Below are positions 9,625 to 18,513 of a DNA stretch of 36,039 bases, piece by piece (the stretch's first letter is position 1; every line of letters begins with the position of its first letter). Below the pieces are notes generated by a model. That model was not told the DNA's origin. It ran no database searches and saw nothing but the letters and a program-made list of their open reading frames with translations. The DNA is from Candidatus Coproplasma excrementavium (lineage in GTDB: Bacteria; Bacillota; Clostridia; Christensenellales; Borkfalkiaceae): positions 1 through 36,039 of the forward strand of contig DVMA01000021.1 of assembly GCA_018715195.1 (NCBI GenBank). The letters are read 5' to 3'. The position numbers and the translations under genes are program-made.

Positions 9625-10125
9625 GATTTTTAAAAGTTTGTTGATAAATAAAAAATCGTATGCGCGCGCATATTGTCGAATGCAAATTTTTTCCTTTTTC
9701 AGCTGAAACGGGCGCGGGGGCTGCCGAAATGGCTGGGTGTGGCCGAAAACTGTGAAAATTGCGAAGATATCAGAAGGAATGGGGAAGGCGTGCGGCTATG
9801 GGGGAATGGGTAAAGGGGTGTGTCAGGTTTGAAATGTGCGGCAAAAGGCGGCTGAACAGCAACTTTAATGTTTTCAGAAAGCAAGTTTGACGGCCGAAAA
9901 ACTTCTTCAGCAGGGTGAAATGCGGTTCGTACAGAAATAAAATTTCATTATGCTTCCCGAAAAGGTACTTTAACGTCCCGAAAAGTCCCTCCGTACGCAA
10001 AAATAACAAATTTTTTCATAAAAAAAGTAAGAAAATTTTTTTAATTATGAACTTTTTGTCAGGTTTATCGGTTATAATCAAATTGTCAAAAGCAAACATA
10101 TGTTTGTATGCGGGAATTGCGAGAT

Positions 10126-10509
10126 ATGAATGTAAAAAAGGTTTTAAAGTTTTATTTCGGTGCTGACAGAGCGGAGGGGCTTCTGGACAGACTTATTTTA
10201 AAAAAGGCTTACAGTGCGGACTGTACGCGCGGGGCGCAGCAATGCGCGGAAGAGGTTGCAAAGCTTGTTCAGGCCAAGTGTGAAATGTGCAGGTTCTACG
10301 GCTTTATAGACAGAGTGCTTGCTCGTCTGAACGAAAGAGAGCGCGGCGTGCTTGAAAAGTATGCCACCCGCTCCGCCGCCAGCCTTGCGCCCGACGAGTG
10401 CAGGGAGGCGCACAGACTTTCCGTGGCGTTTGCCCGCCGCATAAAGGGATGTTCGGAAAAGTTTGCCGCGGGACTGCGCATAGCGCTCTGTTACAGCTTT
10501 CAGGCATGA
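10126..10509 (+). CDS. Small protein with HTH/sigma-region-4-like C-terminal half, possible regulator
   Basis: ORF 10108-10509; 'RVLARLNERERGVLEKYATR...LAPDECREAHRLSVAFARRIKG' resembles sigma70-r4/ArpU-type helices; start ATG 10126 or 10108; TATAAT at 10073-10078 upstream. Confidence 0.55.
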   Translation: MNVKKVLKFYFGADRAEGLLDRLILKKAYSADCTRGAQQCAEEVAKLVQAKCEMCRFYGFIDRVLARLNERERGVLEKYATRSAASLAPDECREAHRLSVAFARRIKGCSEKFAAGLRIALCYSFQA

Positions 10510-10703
10510 AGTGAGGCGAGGGTGGGTGGGAGCTTAAGGAGTCTGGTGGGACAATCTGCCGCGGCATTGCAGATTATGTGTCGCCGCGTACAAAATGTTT
10601 TGTCGGGTTGGTAAGGTGCGGAAAATCTGAAGTCTGCTTCGCAAGACGTTTCGCTTAAGGCCGACTGCGCTTAAGGCGACAAATTCAATCGATATGTTTT
10701 AAG

Positions 10704-11402
10704 TCAGCTCTGTGTGCGGTTTTTGCTCTTCTTGCCGGAGAGCAAAACTATAGCAGCGGCAAGCACGGCCAGTGCGCCTATCGCGCAGAATGCCACAACC
10801 GTGCCCGCCGCGGGAGATTTGCCGGGCGTTTCCTCTTCCTCGTTCTTTTCGGGAAGAATGAGGGGGTAATCTTCATTTGCCCCCGCAATATAGCCGAACG
10901 AATCGTTGTAAAGTACGTACGAATACCCCGCCGCGCCACTGTAATATGAACCGTAAAACGCCGCCGTGACGGTAATGTCCTCTATCACGGGCAGATTTCC
11001 CGAAGGGGAGTCCTGCGAAAAGGTTACGCTTACCGATTTGTATAAAAACACCGTTTCGGGCGGCTCGGTGAGAAGAGTGAATTCGCTTTTCCGCACATAG
11101 CCGTAAAGGGCGCGGTATATGCCGAAATCATCGGCGTATTTTACGCGGTACCACTCGCCCTCCTCGCCAAGTACTTCCACGCAGTAGGTGTACGGCACGG
11201 CGAATATTCCCGTGGCCGCGTCAGCCGAGGTGCAGAAGTATGCCGTGCGCGAATCCGACCGCGCATATGTGGCATTTACCGAGCTCTGCGGTGGCGAAAT
11301 CGTGCTTTCCGCCGCGGCGTATTCTGTTGTACGCGCCGCATACGGCGCACAAAAAAGCGTTAACGCGGCAATCGCTGCCGCAACCGCAGCCAATCCTTTC
11401 AT
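10704..11402 (-). CDS. Secreted, C-terminally membrane-anchored protein with SH3-like region
   Basis: 232 aa; signal peptide 'LAAVAAAIAALTLFCAPYAA'; 'YCVEVLGEEGEWYRVKYADDFGIYRALYGYVRKSEFTLL' is SH3_3-like; C-terminal TM 'GTVVAFCAIGALAVLAAAIVLLSGKKSKNRTQS'. Confidence 0.8.
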   Translation of the reverse strand: MKGLAAVAAAIAALTLFCAPYAARTTEYAAAESTISPPQSSVNATYARSDSRTAYFCTSADAATGIFAVPYTYCVEVLGEEGEWYRVKYADDFGIYRALYGYVRKSEFTLLTEPPETVFLYKSVSVTFSQDSPSGNLPVIEDITVTAAFYGSYYSGAAGYSYVLYNDSFGYIAGANEDYPLILPEKNEEEETPGKSPAAGTVVAFCAIGALAVLAAAIVLLSGKKSKNRTQS

Positions 11403-11451
11403 ATTAAGTTACAGTGTACGTTGCGGCGGAGCGCAAAAATTATACAAGTAT

Positions 11452-11471
11452 ACATTATTTTGTAATAATGT
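11452..11471. promoter_or_regulatory. Perfect inverted repeat (candidate operator) upstream of the terminase gene
   Basis: ACATTATT-TTGT-AATAATGT, in the 79-bp divergent intergenic region, ending 10 bp before ATG 11482. Confidence 0.6.
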
Positions 11472-11481
11472 GAGGAATGCA

Positions 11482-12915
11482 ATGAGGGAGGATATTTTAA
11501 ACGCCGTAGCACGCATTGACCGCGAACTGGAAAAGCGGCGCGCCGATAATAAACTTTCCTGCTACAACGCGGGCAGAAAAAAACATAAAAAACAGCTGGC
11601 TTTCCACAAGTGCAAAAAACGCAACCGCTGGGTGTTCGGCGGCAACCGCTCGGGCAAGACGGAGTGCGGCGCCGTGGAGGCAATATGGATGGCCCGCGGA
11701 AATCACCCCTACCGCAAGAACAGAAAGGACGTGTTCGGCTGGGTGGTTTCCCTTTCGCAACAGGTTCAGCGCGATGTGGCTCAGGCCAAAATTTTATACT
11801 ATCTGCCCAAAAGCTGGATTGCCGATATCGTAATGCTCTCTGGCAGAAAGGACAGCCCCGCCGCGGGCGTCATCGACCAGATAAAGATAAAAAACGTCTT
11901 CGGCGGCATATCCACCATAGGTTTTAAAAGTTGCGACCAGGGCAGAGAAAAATTCCAGGGCGCATCGCTCGACTTCGTATGGTTCGACGAGGAGCCTCCG
12001 CAGGATATCTACGAAGAGTGCCTGATGAGGGTTATGGACAGGCGCGGCGACATATTCGGCACAATGACCCCGCTCAAGGGCCGCACATTCGTGTACGGAG
12101 AAATCTACTTAAACCGCAAGCACAATGCCGAGGTGTGGTACGAGTTCATGAACTGGGAGGATAATCCGTTCCTCTCCAAGAGCGAGATAAAACTGCTGGA
12201 AGGCGCGCTTGAAGGCTCTTCGCTGGACAGCCGAAAGTATGGCAGATTTTCCGAGGGGTACGGCCTCGTATACCCCGAATTTGACGAGAGCGTGCACGTA
12301 ATTGACCCGTTCGACGTGCCGAAGGAGTGGCAGGAGAACATTTCCATCGACCCAGGGCTGAACAACCCGCTCTCCGCGCACTGGTACTGCGTGGACTGGG
12401 ACGGCAACATCTACGTAATCGCCGAACACTTTGCCCAGGGCAGGGACATCGACTTCCACGCCGCCGCCATTCAGGAGATAAGCCGAAAACTCGGCTGGAA
12501 GAGAGATTCCTGCGGGCGCATTCAGGCGCTTATAGACAGCGCCGCAAATCAGCATACTCTCGCCTCGGTGAGCTCCGTTTCCGAACTCTTTTACGAGCGG
12601 GGCATTGCCGTGAATGCCAATGTGGACAAGGATGTGTTCAGCGGCATATCCCGCGTAAAAAGCTACCTTGCGCGGGACAACGGACTGCCGAACATCTACA
12701 TTTTCAGAAACTGCGAAAATATGATTTCGGAGTTCAAAAGTTACAGCTGGGGCGCGGGCGACAGACCGGTAAAGGTTGACGACCACGCCATGGACGAGCT
12801 CAGGTACTTTATAATGAGCCGTCCTCTCCCCGCAAAGGCGCAGGAAAGCGTCGGCGCGGTGAGAAGGGACAAGGAGCGCAGAATAAGGAGGTTACACAGA
12901 AAAATTGAGCGATGA
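11482..12915 (+). CDS. Phage terminase large subunit
   Basis: Walker A 'VFGGNRSGKTE', Walker B 'LDFVWFDEEPP', 'GTMTPLKG' coupling motif, nuclease-like acidic motifs 'SIDPGLNNP', 'ALIDSAA', 'VDDHAMDELRY'; start ATG 11482. Confidence 0.95.
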   Translation: MREDILNAVARIDRELEKRRADNKLSCYNAGRKKHKKQLAFHKCKKRNRWVFGGNRSGKTECGAVEAIWMARGNHPYRKNRKDVFGWVVSLSQQVQRDVAQAKILYYLPKSWIADIVMLSGRKDSPAAGVIDQIKIKNVFGGISTIGFKSCDQGREKFQGASLDFVWFDEEPPQDIYEECLMRVMDRRGDIFGTMTPLKGRTFVYGEIYLNRKHNAEVWYEFMNWEDNPFLSKSEIKLLEGALEGSSLDSRKYGRFSEGYGLVYPEFDESVHVIDPFDVPKEWQENISIDPGLNNPLSAHWYCVDWDGNIYVIAEHFAQGRDIDFHAAAIQEISRKLGWKRDSCGRIQALIDSAANQHTLASVSSVSELFYERGIAVNANVDKDVFSGISRVKSYLARDNGLPNIYIFRNCENMISEFKSYSWGAGDRPVKVDDHAMDELRYFIMSRPLPAKAQESVGAVRRDKERRIRRLHRKIER

Positions 12916-13174
12916 AGGAGTGAAAAAAGCGCTCATCCGCTGCGCCGTGGGGTTCGATACCAGCGAGGTGGTCGAAGAGTACACGATGGATGAGGGCGAA
13001 CTTAAACTTGTGAAGAGAAAGGTCACCCGCCGCGACGTTCCGCCCGATATCAAGGCGGTGAAGATGCTGCTGGACGGGGAGGGCGACATTGACGGTATGA
13101 GCGACGAGGAACTTCAGGAGCGCAGAAAAAAACTTATTGAAATGTTAAAGGAGAACAACGATGAACAGGACTGA
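12905..13174 (+). CDS. Small acidic phage-associated protein of unknown function
   Basis: 89 aa, TTG start, overlaps terminase end and portal start. Confidence 0.65.
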   Translation: MSDEGVKKALIRCAVGFDTSEVVEEYTMDEGELKLVKRKVTRRDVPPDIKAVKMLLDGEGDIDGMSDEELQERRKKLIEMLKENNDEQD

Positions 13175-14945
13175 TTTTTCAGACGAAAAGGCCAAGGCGG
13201 AGGCGCGGCTTGCGCAAGAGGTGGAGGACGACTTCCTCTCCCGCCGCGCAGACCGCAAAAAGCTTGAACGCGGCTGGGAACTCAATATGGACTTTGTCAG
13301 CGGCAGACAGTACTGCGGCATAAACTCCGCGGGCGAGATTGAGGAGGAGGAAAAGGCGTACGGCTGGCAGCCGAGGCGGGTATTCAACCGGATTGCTCCC
13401 ACCGTGGAGTTAAGGTGCGCCAAGCTTGCGCGCATCCGTCCCGCTCTATCCGTGAGGGCGGCCTCCGACGACGAGGCAGACAAGGCCGCCGCGGCGCTCT
13501 CTGCGGCAATACTCTCTTCTTCGAGGGAGAGTTCGGGGCTGGAAGAGGCGCTCTCCCGCGCGACTACCTGGTCGGAAACGTGCGGCACTGCCTTTTACAA
13601 GGTGGTGTGGGACAACGGCGGCGGCGCCGTGATTGGCCGCACAGAGGACGATATCCCCGTGCACGAGGGCGGCGTTAAGGTCGTGGCGGTGTCGCCGTTC
13701 GAAATCTATCCCTACTCCCTCGCCGAGGAGAGCATAGAGGCGCAGCCCTCGATAATTCAGGCGCGCGCCCTGCCCGTGCAGGACATATTCGCCGCGTACG
13801 GCGTAAAACTTGCAGGCAGGGACATAGAACAGTACGGCGGCGGCAAGACCGTTCAGCACGGATACGAGATGCTCATCGAACGCTACATGCGGCCGTGCGC
13901 CGACCTGCCCGACGGCAGATATACCGTGGTTGCGGGCGGCAGACTGCTATATGACGGGCCTCTGCCCTATAAAAACGGCGAGGACGGTCAGCGCGGATAT
14001 CCCTTCGTAAAACAGCAGTGCATGCCGCTTGCGGGCAGCTTTTTCGGCGCGAGCGTGGCCGAGAGAATGATTCCCGTTCAGCGCGCTTACAACGCCGTGC
14101 GCAACAGAAAACACGAGTTTCTCAACCGCATATCCATGGGTACCGTGGCCGTGGAGGAGGGCTCGGTGGATACGGAGGACCTGGAAGAGGACGGTCTGCG
14201 ACCCGGCAAGATAATAGTATACCGTCAGGGCGGCAAGCCGCCCGAAATGCTGACGCTTGGCACGCTGCCCGAATCGTTTGAAAAGGAGGAACAGACCCTC
14301 CGCGACGAGTTCGCCGCAATTTCAGGCACGGGCGACCTCACGCAGAACGGCGATTCCTTCTCTTCGGTTACTTCGGCCACGGGATTGCAGCTGCTCGTCG
14401 AGCAGGACGACGCCCGACTCAATGTGTGCTACGACAGCATAAAGCAGGCGCTCAGGGCGGTCGGCCGTCAGATACTCCGTCTTTACAGACAGTTCGCCAC
14501 CGATGTCCGCCTTCTGGAGGGCGCGTGCTTTACGGGCTGCGACATAACGTGCGACGACGTTATTCTGGAGGCGGACAGCGACATCAACCTCACCCCCGCG
14601 GAGAGGCGCAACGTGGTGTACGAACTTATCGACAAGGGACTTTTAAGCGACGAGAGCGGCAACGTAAGCCGTTCGGTGAAGAACAGAGTGCTGGAATTCA
14701 TTGGCTACGGCGCTTTTGCCTCGGGACGCGACCTTGCACGCATGCAGGCCGAACGCGCCGACGAGGAGAACAAAAAGATGTGTTCGGAGGAGGCGGCGGT
14801 CAACGAGTATGACGACCACTCCGTTCATATAAGCGAACATACGGCCTTTCTGCTTTCCCGCAAGGCGGACAAAGCTACGGAAGAGCGCGTGTGCGCGCAC
14901 ATAAAAATTCATAAACAAAAAATCAAGGAGGAACAGAATGGATAA
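13161..14945 (+). CDS. Phage portal protein (P22-like type)
   Basis: 594 aa; 'RRADRKKLERGWELNMDFVSGRQY', 'WQPRRVFNRIAPTVELRCAKLARIRPALSVRA', 'ERMIPVQRAYNAVRNRKHEFLNR', 'ATGLQLLVEQDDARLNVCYDSIKQALRAVGRQILRLYRQFA'. Confidence 0.88.
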   Translation: MNRTDFSDEKAKAEARLAQEVEDDFLSRRADRKKLERGWELNMDFVSGRQYCGINSAGEIEEEEKAYGWQPRRVFNRIAPTVELRCAKLARIRPALSVRAASDDEADKAAAALSAAILSSSRESSGLEEALSRATTWSETCGTAFYKVVWDNGGGAVIGRTEDDIPVHEGGVKVVAVSPFEIYPYSLAEESIEAQPSIIQARALPVQDIFAAYGVKLAGRDIEQYGGGKTVQHGYEMLIERYMRPCADLPDGRYTVVAGGRLLYDGPLPYKNGEDGQRGYPFVKQQCMPLAGSFFGASVAERMIPVQRAYNAVRNRKHEFLNRISMGTVAVEEGSVDTEDLEEDGLRPGKIIVYRQGGKPPEMLTLGTLPESFEKEEQTLRDEFAAISGTGDLTQNGDSFSSVTSATGLQLLVEQDDARLNVCYDSIKQALRAVGRQILRLYRQFATDVRLLEGACFTGCDITCDDVILEADSDINLTPAERRNVVYELIDKGLLSDESGNVSRSVKNRVLEFIGYGAFASGRDLARMQAERADEENKKMCSEEAAVNEYDDHSVHISEHTAFLLSRKADKATEERVCAHIKIHKQKIKEEQNG

Positions 14946-15369
14946 CCTGACGGAGGAATTACAGGGTACGGCAAACCCCGCGGAGGCGGAAAAAAGTGAT
15001 TGCGTTGCGGCAGACCTTGGAAAATTCAAAGACGTAAAGGCCCTTTTGAACGCTTATGCCAGCCTGGAGGCCGAATTCACCCGACGCAGTCAGAGGCTGA
15101 AGGAGCTGGAAGAGAAGAACAAGGAGCCGCTGCCCGCTGAGCAGTCGGCGCCCTCTTCGGCGGAAAATGACGCGCGCTCGCTGTACGAGCAGGCAAGCGG
15201 CGACGAGGCGGTTAAAACCGCCATAATCGCCGACTATCTCAAGGCCGTGCAGTCGGGCAGGGGCGCGCCCGTGGTGGCGGGCGGCATATTCGTGCCGTCG
15301 CCCAAAAACAAGCCTGTCAGCATAAGAGAAGCAGGCAGGCTGGCTAAGGAATTTTTAAACAATAATTGA
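14938..15369 (+). CDS. Putative phage scaffolding protein
   Basis: 143 aa between portal and capsid; acidic and helical, 'LGKFKDVKALLNAYASLEAEFTRRSQRLKELEEKNKE'. Confidence 0.65.
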   Translation: MDNLTEELQGTANPAEAEKSDCVAADLGKFKDVKALLNAYASLEAEFTRRSQRLKELEEKNKEPLPAEQSAPSSAENDARSLYEQASGDEAVKTAIIADYLKAVQSGRGAPVVAGGIFVPSPKNKPVSIREAGRLAKEFLNNN

Positions 15370-15382
15370 GGAGGAGAAAAAT

Positions 15383-16525
15383 TTGATTACTATTGAAAAT
15401 GCCGATAAGGCTCTCAAAACTTATTACCTGGACGCGGTAACCGCGCAGCTCGACGCCGTTTCGCCCTTCTATGCCGCCGTTGAAAAGAACAGCGCGGCCG
15501 TCTACGGCAAGGAAGTAAAACTGGCCGTAGTGAGAAACGACAACAACCGCGTGGTTGCCGGCACCGAGGACGGCGACCTTCCCGTAGCGGGCAAAAACAG
15601 GTACGTCACCCTTACGTCCACGCTCAAAAACATCTATGGCACAATTGAAATTTCAGATAAGGCCATGCGCGCTTCAAAAAATTCCGAAGGCGCGTTCGTC
15701 GACCTCGTAAATGCCGAAATGGAGGGCCTTGTCACAAGCGCCAAGGCTAACTTCTCGCGCATGCTCTACGGCGACGGCAACGGCTACATCGGCCTCATCA
15801 TAAAGACGGAGGAATCCAAGCTATATGTGGACAACATAGGCAGAATTTACGAGGGCATGGCCGTAGATATCAGAAGCAACACCATGGTGGTCGAAGGCGG
15901 CGAAAACGTAACCGTCGCCAGCGTGGACTACGCCAACGGCTGCATCACCCTTTCGCAGACCGTTTCCGGCACGCTTGTGGGTAAGTTCGTCTACATACAC
16001 GGCGCGTACGGCAACGAAATAACAGGTTTCAAGGCGCTCTTCGGCACCGACGACATCTACGGTCTTTCGCGTGAGGGCGAGGGATATCTCACCCCTTCGA
16101 CGTTTAATGTGACTTCCATAACCGAGGCGGAAATTGCCGAAAAGATAAGCTTCCTCGAACAGTACTACAACAGTCGCCCCAACATGATTCTCTGCTCCTA
16201 TAAGACCAGGGCGGCGATTGCCGCGGCCCTTGCGGAATCGCGCATGCAGGTCAACACCACCGTGCTGCAGGGCGGTTATTCCGCCGTTCTGTTCGACGGC
16301 ATTCCCGTGGTTGCGGACAGGTACTGCGAGGACGACAACATATATCTTCTCAACACCGACGACTTCTGCATAGCGCAGCTGTGCGACTGGTCGTGGCTGG
16401 AGGACGAGGACGGTAAAATCTTAAAGCAGGTGCCCGGCAAGGCGGCTTACAGCGCAACGCTTGTAAAGTATGCCGAACTCATCTGCAAAAAACCCTGCGG
16501 TCAGGGCATCATAACGGGATATTGA
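15383..16525 (+). CDS. Phage major capsid protein (HK97-fold type)
   Basis: 380 aa, TTG start after GAGGAGG; 'YGKEVKLAVVRNDNNRVVAGTEDGDLPVAGKNRYVTLTSTLKNIYGTIEISDKAMRASKNSEGAFVDLVNAEMEGLVTSAKANFSRMLYGDGNG'; lies downstream of portal and scaffold. Confidence 0.88.
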   Translation: MITIENADKALKTYYLDAVTAQLDAVSPFYAAVEKNSAAVYGKEVKLAVVRNDNNRVVAGTEDGDLPVAGKNRYVTLTSTLKNIYGTIEISDKAMRASKNSEGAFVDLVNAEMEGLVTSAKANFSRMLYGDGNGYIGLIIKTEESKLYVDNIGRIYEGMAVDIRSNTMVVEGGENVTVASVDYANGCITLSQTVSGTLVGKFVYIHGAYGNEITGFKALFGTDDIYGLSREGEGYLTPSTFNVTSITEAEIAEKISFLEQYYNSRPNMILCSYKTRAAIAAALAESRMQVNTTVLQGGYSAVLFDGIPVVADRYCEDDNIYLLNTDDFCIAQLCDWSWLEDEDGKILKQVPGKAAYSATLVKYAELICKKPCGQGIITGY

Positions 16526-16685
16526 TGGCCTTTTAACGCCGTAAAAACCGCATTCGTCAGGCCATATTGCCGCACCTTTTGAATTTTATGCCATTTTTCC
16601 CCTTTTCTTCGGCGAACGGGCGGAAATGACGGTCTGAAAGTGCGTTGTCTGCGGCATATTACCGCACCAATTGAGTTATTTAAGC

Positions 16686-16714
16686 CTGCGCGCGGGGCAA
16701 GGCCCCGCGCGCAG
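16686..16714 (+). promoter_or_regulatory. Perfect 13-bp hairpin in the capsid-adaptor spacer, just upstream of a ribosome-binding site
   Basis: CTGCGCGCGGGGC-AAG-GCCCCGCGCGCAG; no following T run; AAGGAGG at 16721. Confidence 0.75.
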
Positions 16715-16735
16715 AATAATAAGGAGGAAAAAACT

Positions 16736-17296
16736 TTGCTCGTATCCGATATTGTAAAAACCGCGCTCTCGCTGGTCGGCAGAGAGGACGCCGCCGCGGC
16801 CATTGACGGCGGGGAATATGAAGCCGATTCGTCCCTTTCGCAGGCCGTGCGCACTATGCTCTACTGCGCCAACGCCGTGGAGGACGAGCTCGCCCGCGGC
16901 GCCTTCCCGCTGGAGAGAGAAGAGGTGCTCAACGCGGTGAACGGAAGAATATATTACGTAAACTTTTACCGCACTCCCGTAAAAATACTTTCCGTAAAGA
17001 GCGGGGATAAAAAAATTGCATACAAAATGAGCCCCGAATATCTTGAAACCAACGGCCGCAATCTCACCATAAAATACATCTATTGTCCCGAGAAAAAGGA
17101 ACTTGACGGCGAGAGCGAGTACGACGGTTACCCCGTGGGCGAAAGATTGCTTGCCTACGGCGCGGCGGCCGAATACTGCCTTATTGAGGGCGCGTTCGAG
17201 GAGGCGGAAAACTGGGAGAAGAGGTATCGCGAGGAGGTCGAGCGCGTCCGCCCCTTCGATAAGCGCGGGTATATTCCCTCGCGGGTGTGGGAATGA
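16736..17296 (+). CDS. Phage head-tail adaptor-like protein
   Basis: TTG start after AAGGAGG; 'LTIKYIYCPEKKELDGESEYDGYPVGERLLAYGAAAEYCLIEGAFEEAENWEKRYREEVERV' resembles podoviral adaptor/gp4-like proteins; position after the capsid gene. Confidence 0.6.
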   Translation: MLVSDIVKTALSLVGREDAAAAIDGGEYEADSSLSQAVRTMLYCANAVEDELARGAFPLEREEVLNAVNGRIYYVNFYRTPVKILSVKSGDKKIAYKMSPEYLETNGRNLTIKYIYCPEKKELDGESEYDGYPVGERLLAYGAAAEYCLIEGAFEEAENWEKRYREEVERVRPFDKRGYIPSRVWE

Positions 17297-18510
17297 GGTA
17301 CGTTGAACGCTCCACGCCCTTTGCCTGCGCGGATGTCAAAACTTACGACCTTCTAGACGGTGGCACGCTCTTCGGACTGAAAAGATGCGGGGAGGAGCTG
17401 GTGCCTGCTTTCGCCCTCTCGCCGCTCACCCTTTTAAACATTCCCGCGGCGGCGCAAAGGGCCTATCTTTCGGCAAAAGGCAACCTCTATCTCTACGGCG
17501 ACGGAGCGGTGTACCGCTCCATGAAGGCGTACGCCAACTTTATTAAACCGGGCGTAACCTTTGCGGGCGTACCCTCGTTTACGGAGGTGAACGGCGGCGA
17601 AATGCTCGTCTACGACGGCCAGACTACCCTGCGCGTCACTTCCAGTCTGATGGAGCCGATAAACGCTTCGCCCGTGGTGAACGGAGCTTTCCACTATTCC
17701 CGCCTTTTCGGTGTGGACAGCTCGGACGAATATACAATCAGATGGTCGGCTCCCGACAATGTAAGACAGTGGACGGAGGAGCTGAACGGCGCGGGACATA
17801 TGCGCCTGCCTTCCCTCCGCGGCGGCGTGCTCAGACTTATCTCCTATGACGGCAAACTGGTGGCAGTGCGCAGATACGGGCTCACGCTGCTCAGAATTTA
17901 CGGAGATGTGCAGGACTTCCGCGTGGAGGTTACCGATACCGATACCGATGAAATGGTTGAGGGTACCGCCATCGTATGTGCGGGCAAGCTGGTGTTCTTT
18001 ACCGTCTCGGGGCTGTATGCCTTTGAAAGTAAAGTGAAAGCGTATGCAAAGGAGCAGCTTGGCGGCTTCGTTCCGTCGGGCAGCGTGGCTGCGTGGGGCA
18101 ATGTGTTGCTCGCATGCGGTCAGCTTGAAGGTCGCGGCGTAATTGCCTGCATCGACTGCGAAAACGAGGAGGTCAGCTACATAGAACTTGCCGCAACCTG
18201 CGTATGCGCGGCGGGCAGAGCCTTCTGTTTCTGTCAGGGGACTGTATACGAAATAGTGCGCGGCGCGGGCGGCGGAGCGTGGGAAAGCGGTCCCTGCAAT
18301 TTCGGCAGCTGTGCCGAAAAATATCTCGAAAGCGTGGATGTGGATGGTACGGCCGAAAGTTTAAGCATTTCAAGCGGCAACAGACAGCGCACCTTCCACG
18401 CCGTCAGCGGCCGCATAAAGGTGGATATGGCGGGTCGGGAATTTACCTTCCGCGCCGACTGCGAAAACGGCCTTAAATTTCTGTGCGCACGCTACGCGGT
18501 CAGGAGGTGA
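17293..18510 (+). CDS. Phage structural protein, possibly tail hub/stopper (P22 gp10-like beta-propeller)
   Basis: 406 aa, ATGA overlap with previous gene; repeated beta-rich segments, including 'FHYSRLFGVDSSDEYTIRWSAPDNVRQW'; position after adaptor. Confidence 0.5.
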   Translation: MRYVERSTPFACADVKTYDLLDGGTLFGLKRCGEELVPAFALSPLTLLNIPAAAQRAYLSAKGNLYLYGDGAVYRSMKAYANFIKPGVTFAGVPSFTEVNGGEMLVYDGQTTLRVTSSLMEPINASPVVNGAFHYSRLFGVDSSDEYTIRWSAPDNVRQWTEELNGAGHMRLPSLRGGVLRLISYDGKLVAVRRYGLTLLRIYGDVQDFRVEVTDTDTDEMVEGTAIVCAGKLVFFTVSGLYAFESKVKAYAKEQLGGFVPSGSVAAWGNVLLACGQLEGRGVIACIDCENEEVSYIELAATCVCAAGRAFCFCQGTVYEIVRGAGGGAWESGPCNFGSCAEKYLESVDVDGTAESLSISSGNRQRTFHAVSGRIKVDMAGREFTFRADCENGLKFLCARYAVRR

Positions 18511-18513
18511 CGT

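Noticed and set aside
8761-9633. 290-aa plus-strand ORF
   Set aside because: Antisense to the anchored protein gene, which has a good signal peptide, TM segment, promoter and terminator.
12109-12786. 225-aa minus-strand ORF within the terminase gene
   Set aside because: Antisense to conserved TerL motifs; no protein-like features.
12905-13174. Small terminase subunit
   Set aside because: Position downstream of TerL and short acidic sequence without an HTH do not support TerS; left as unknown.
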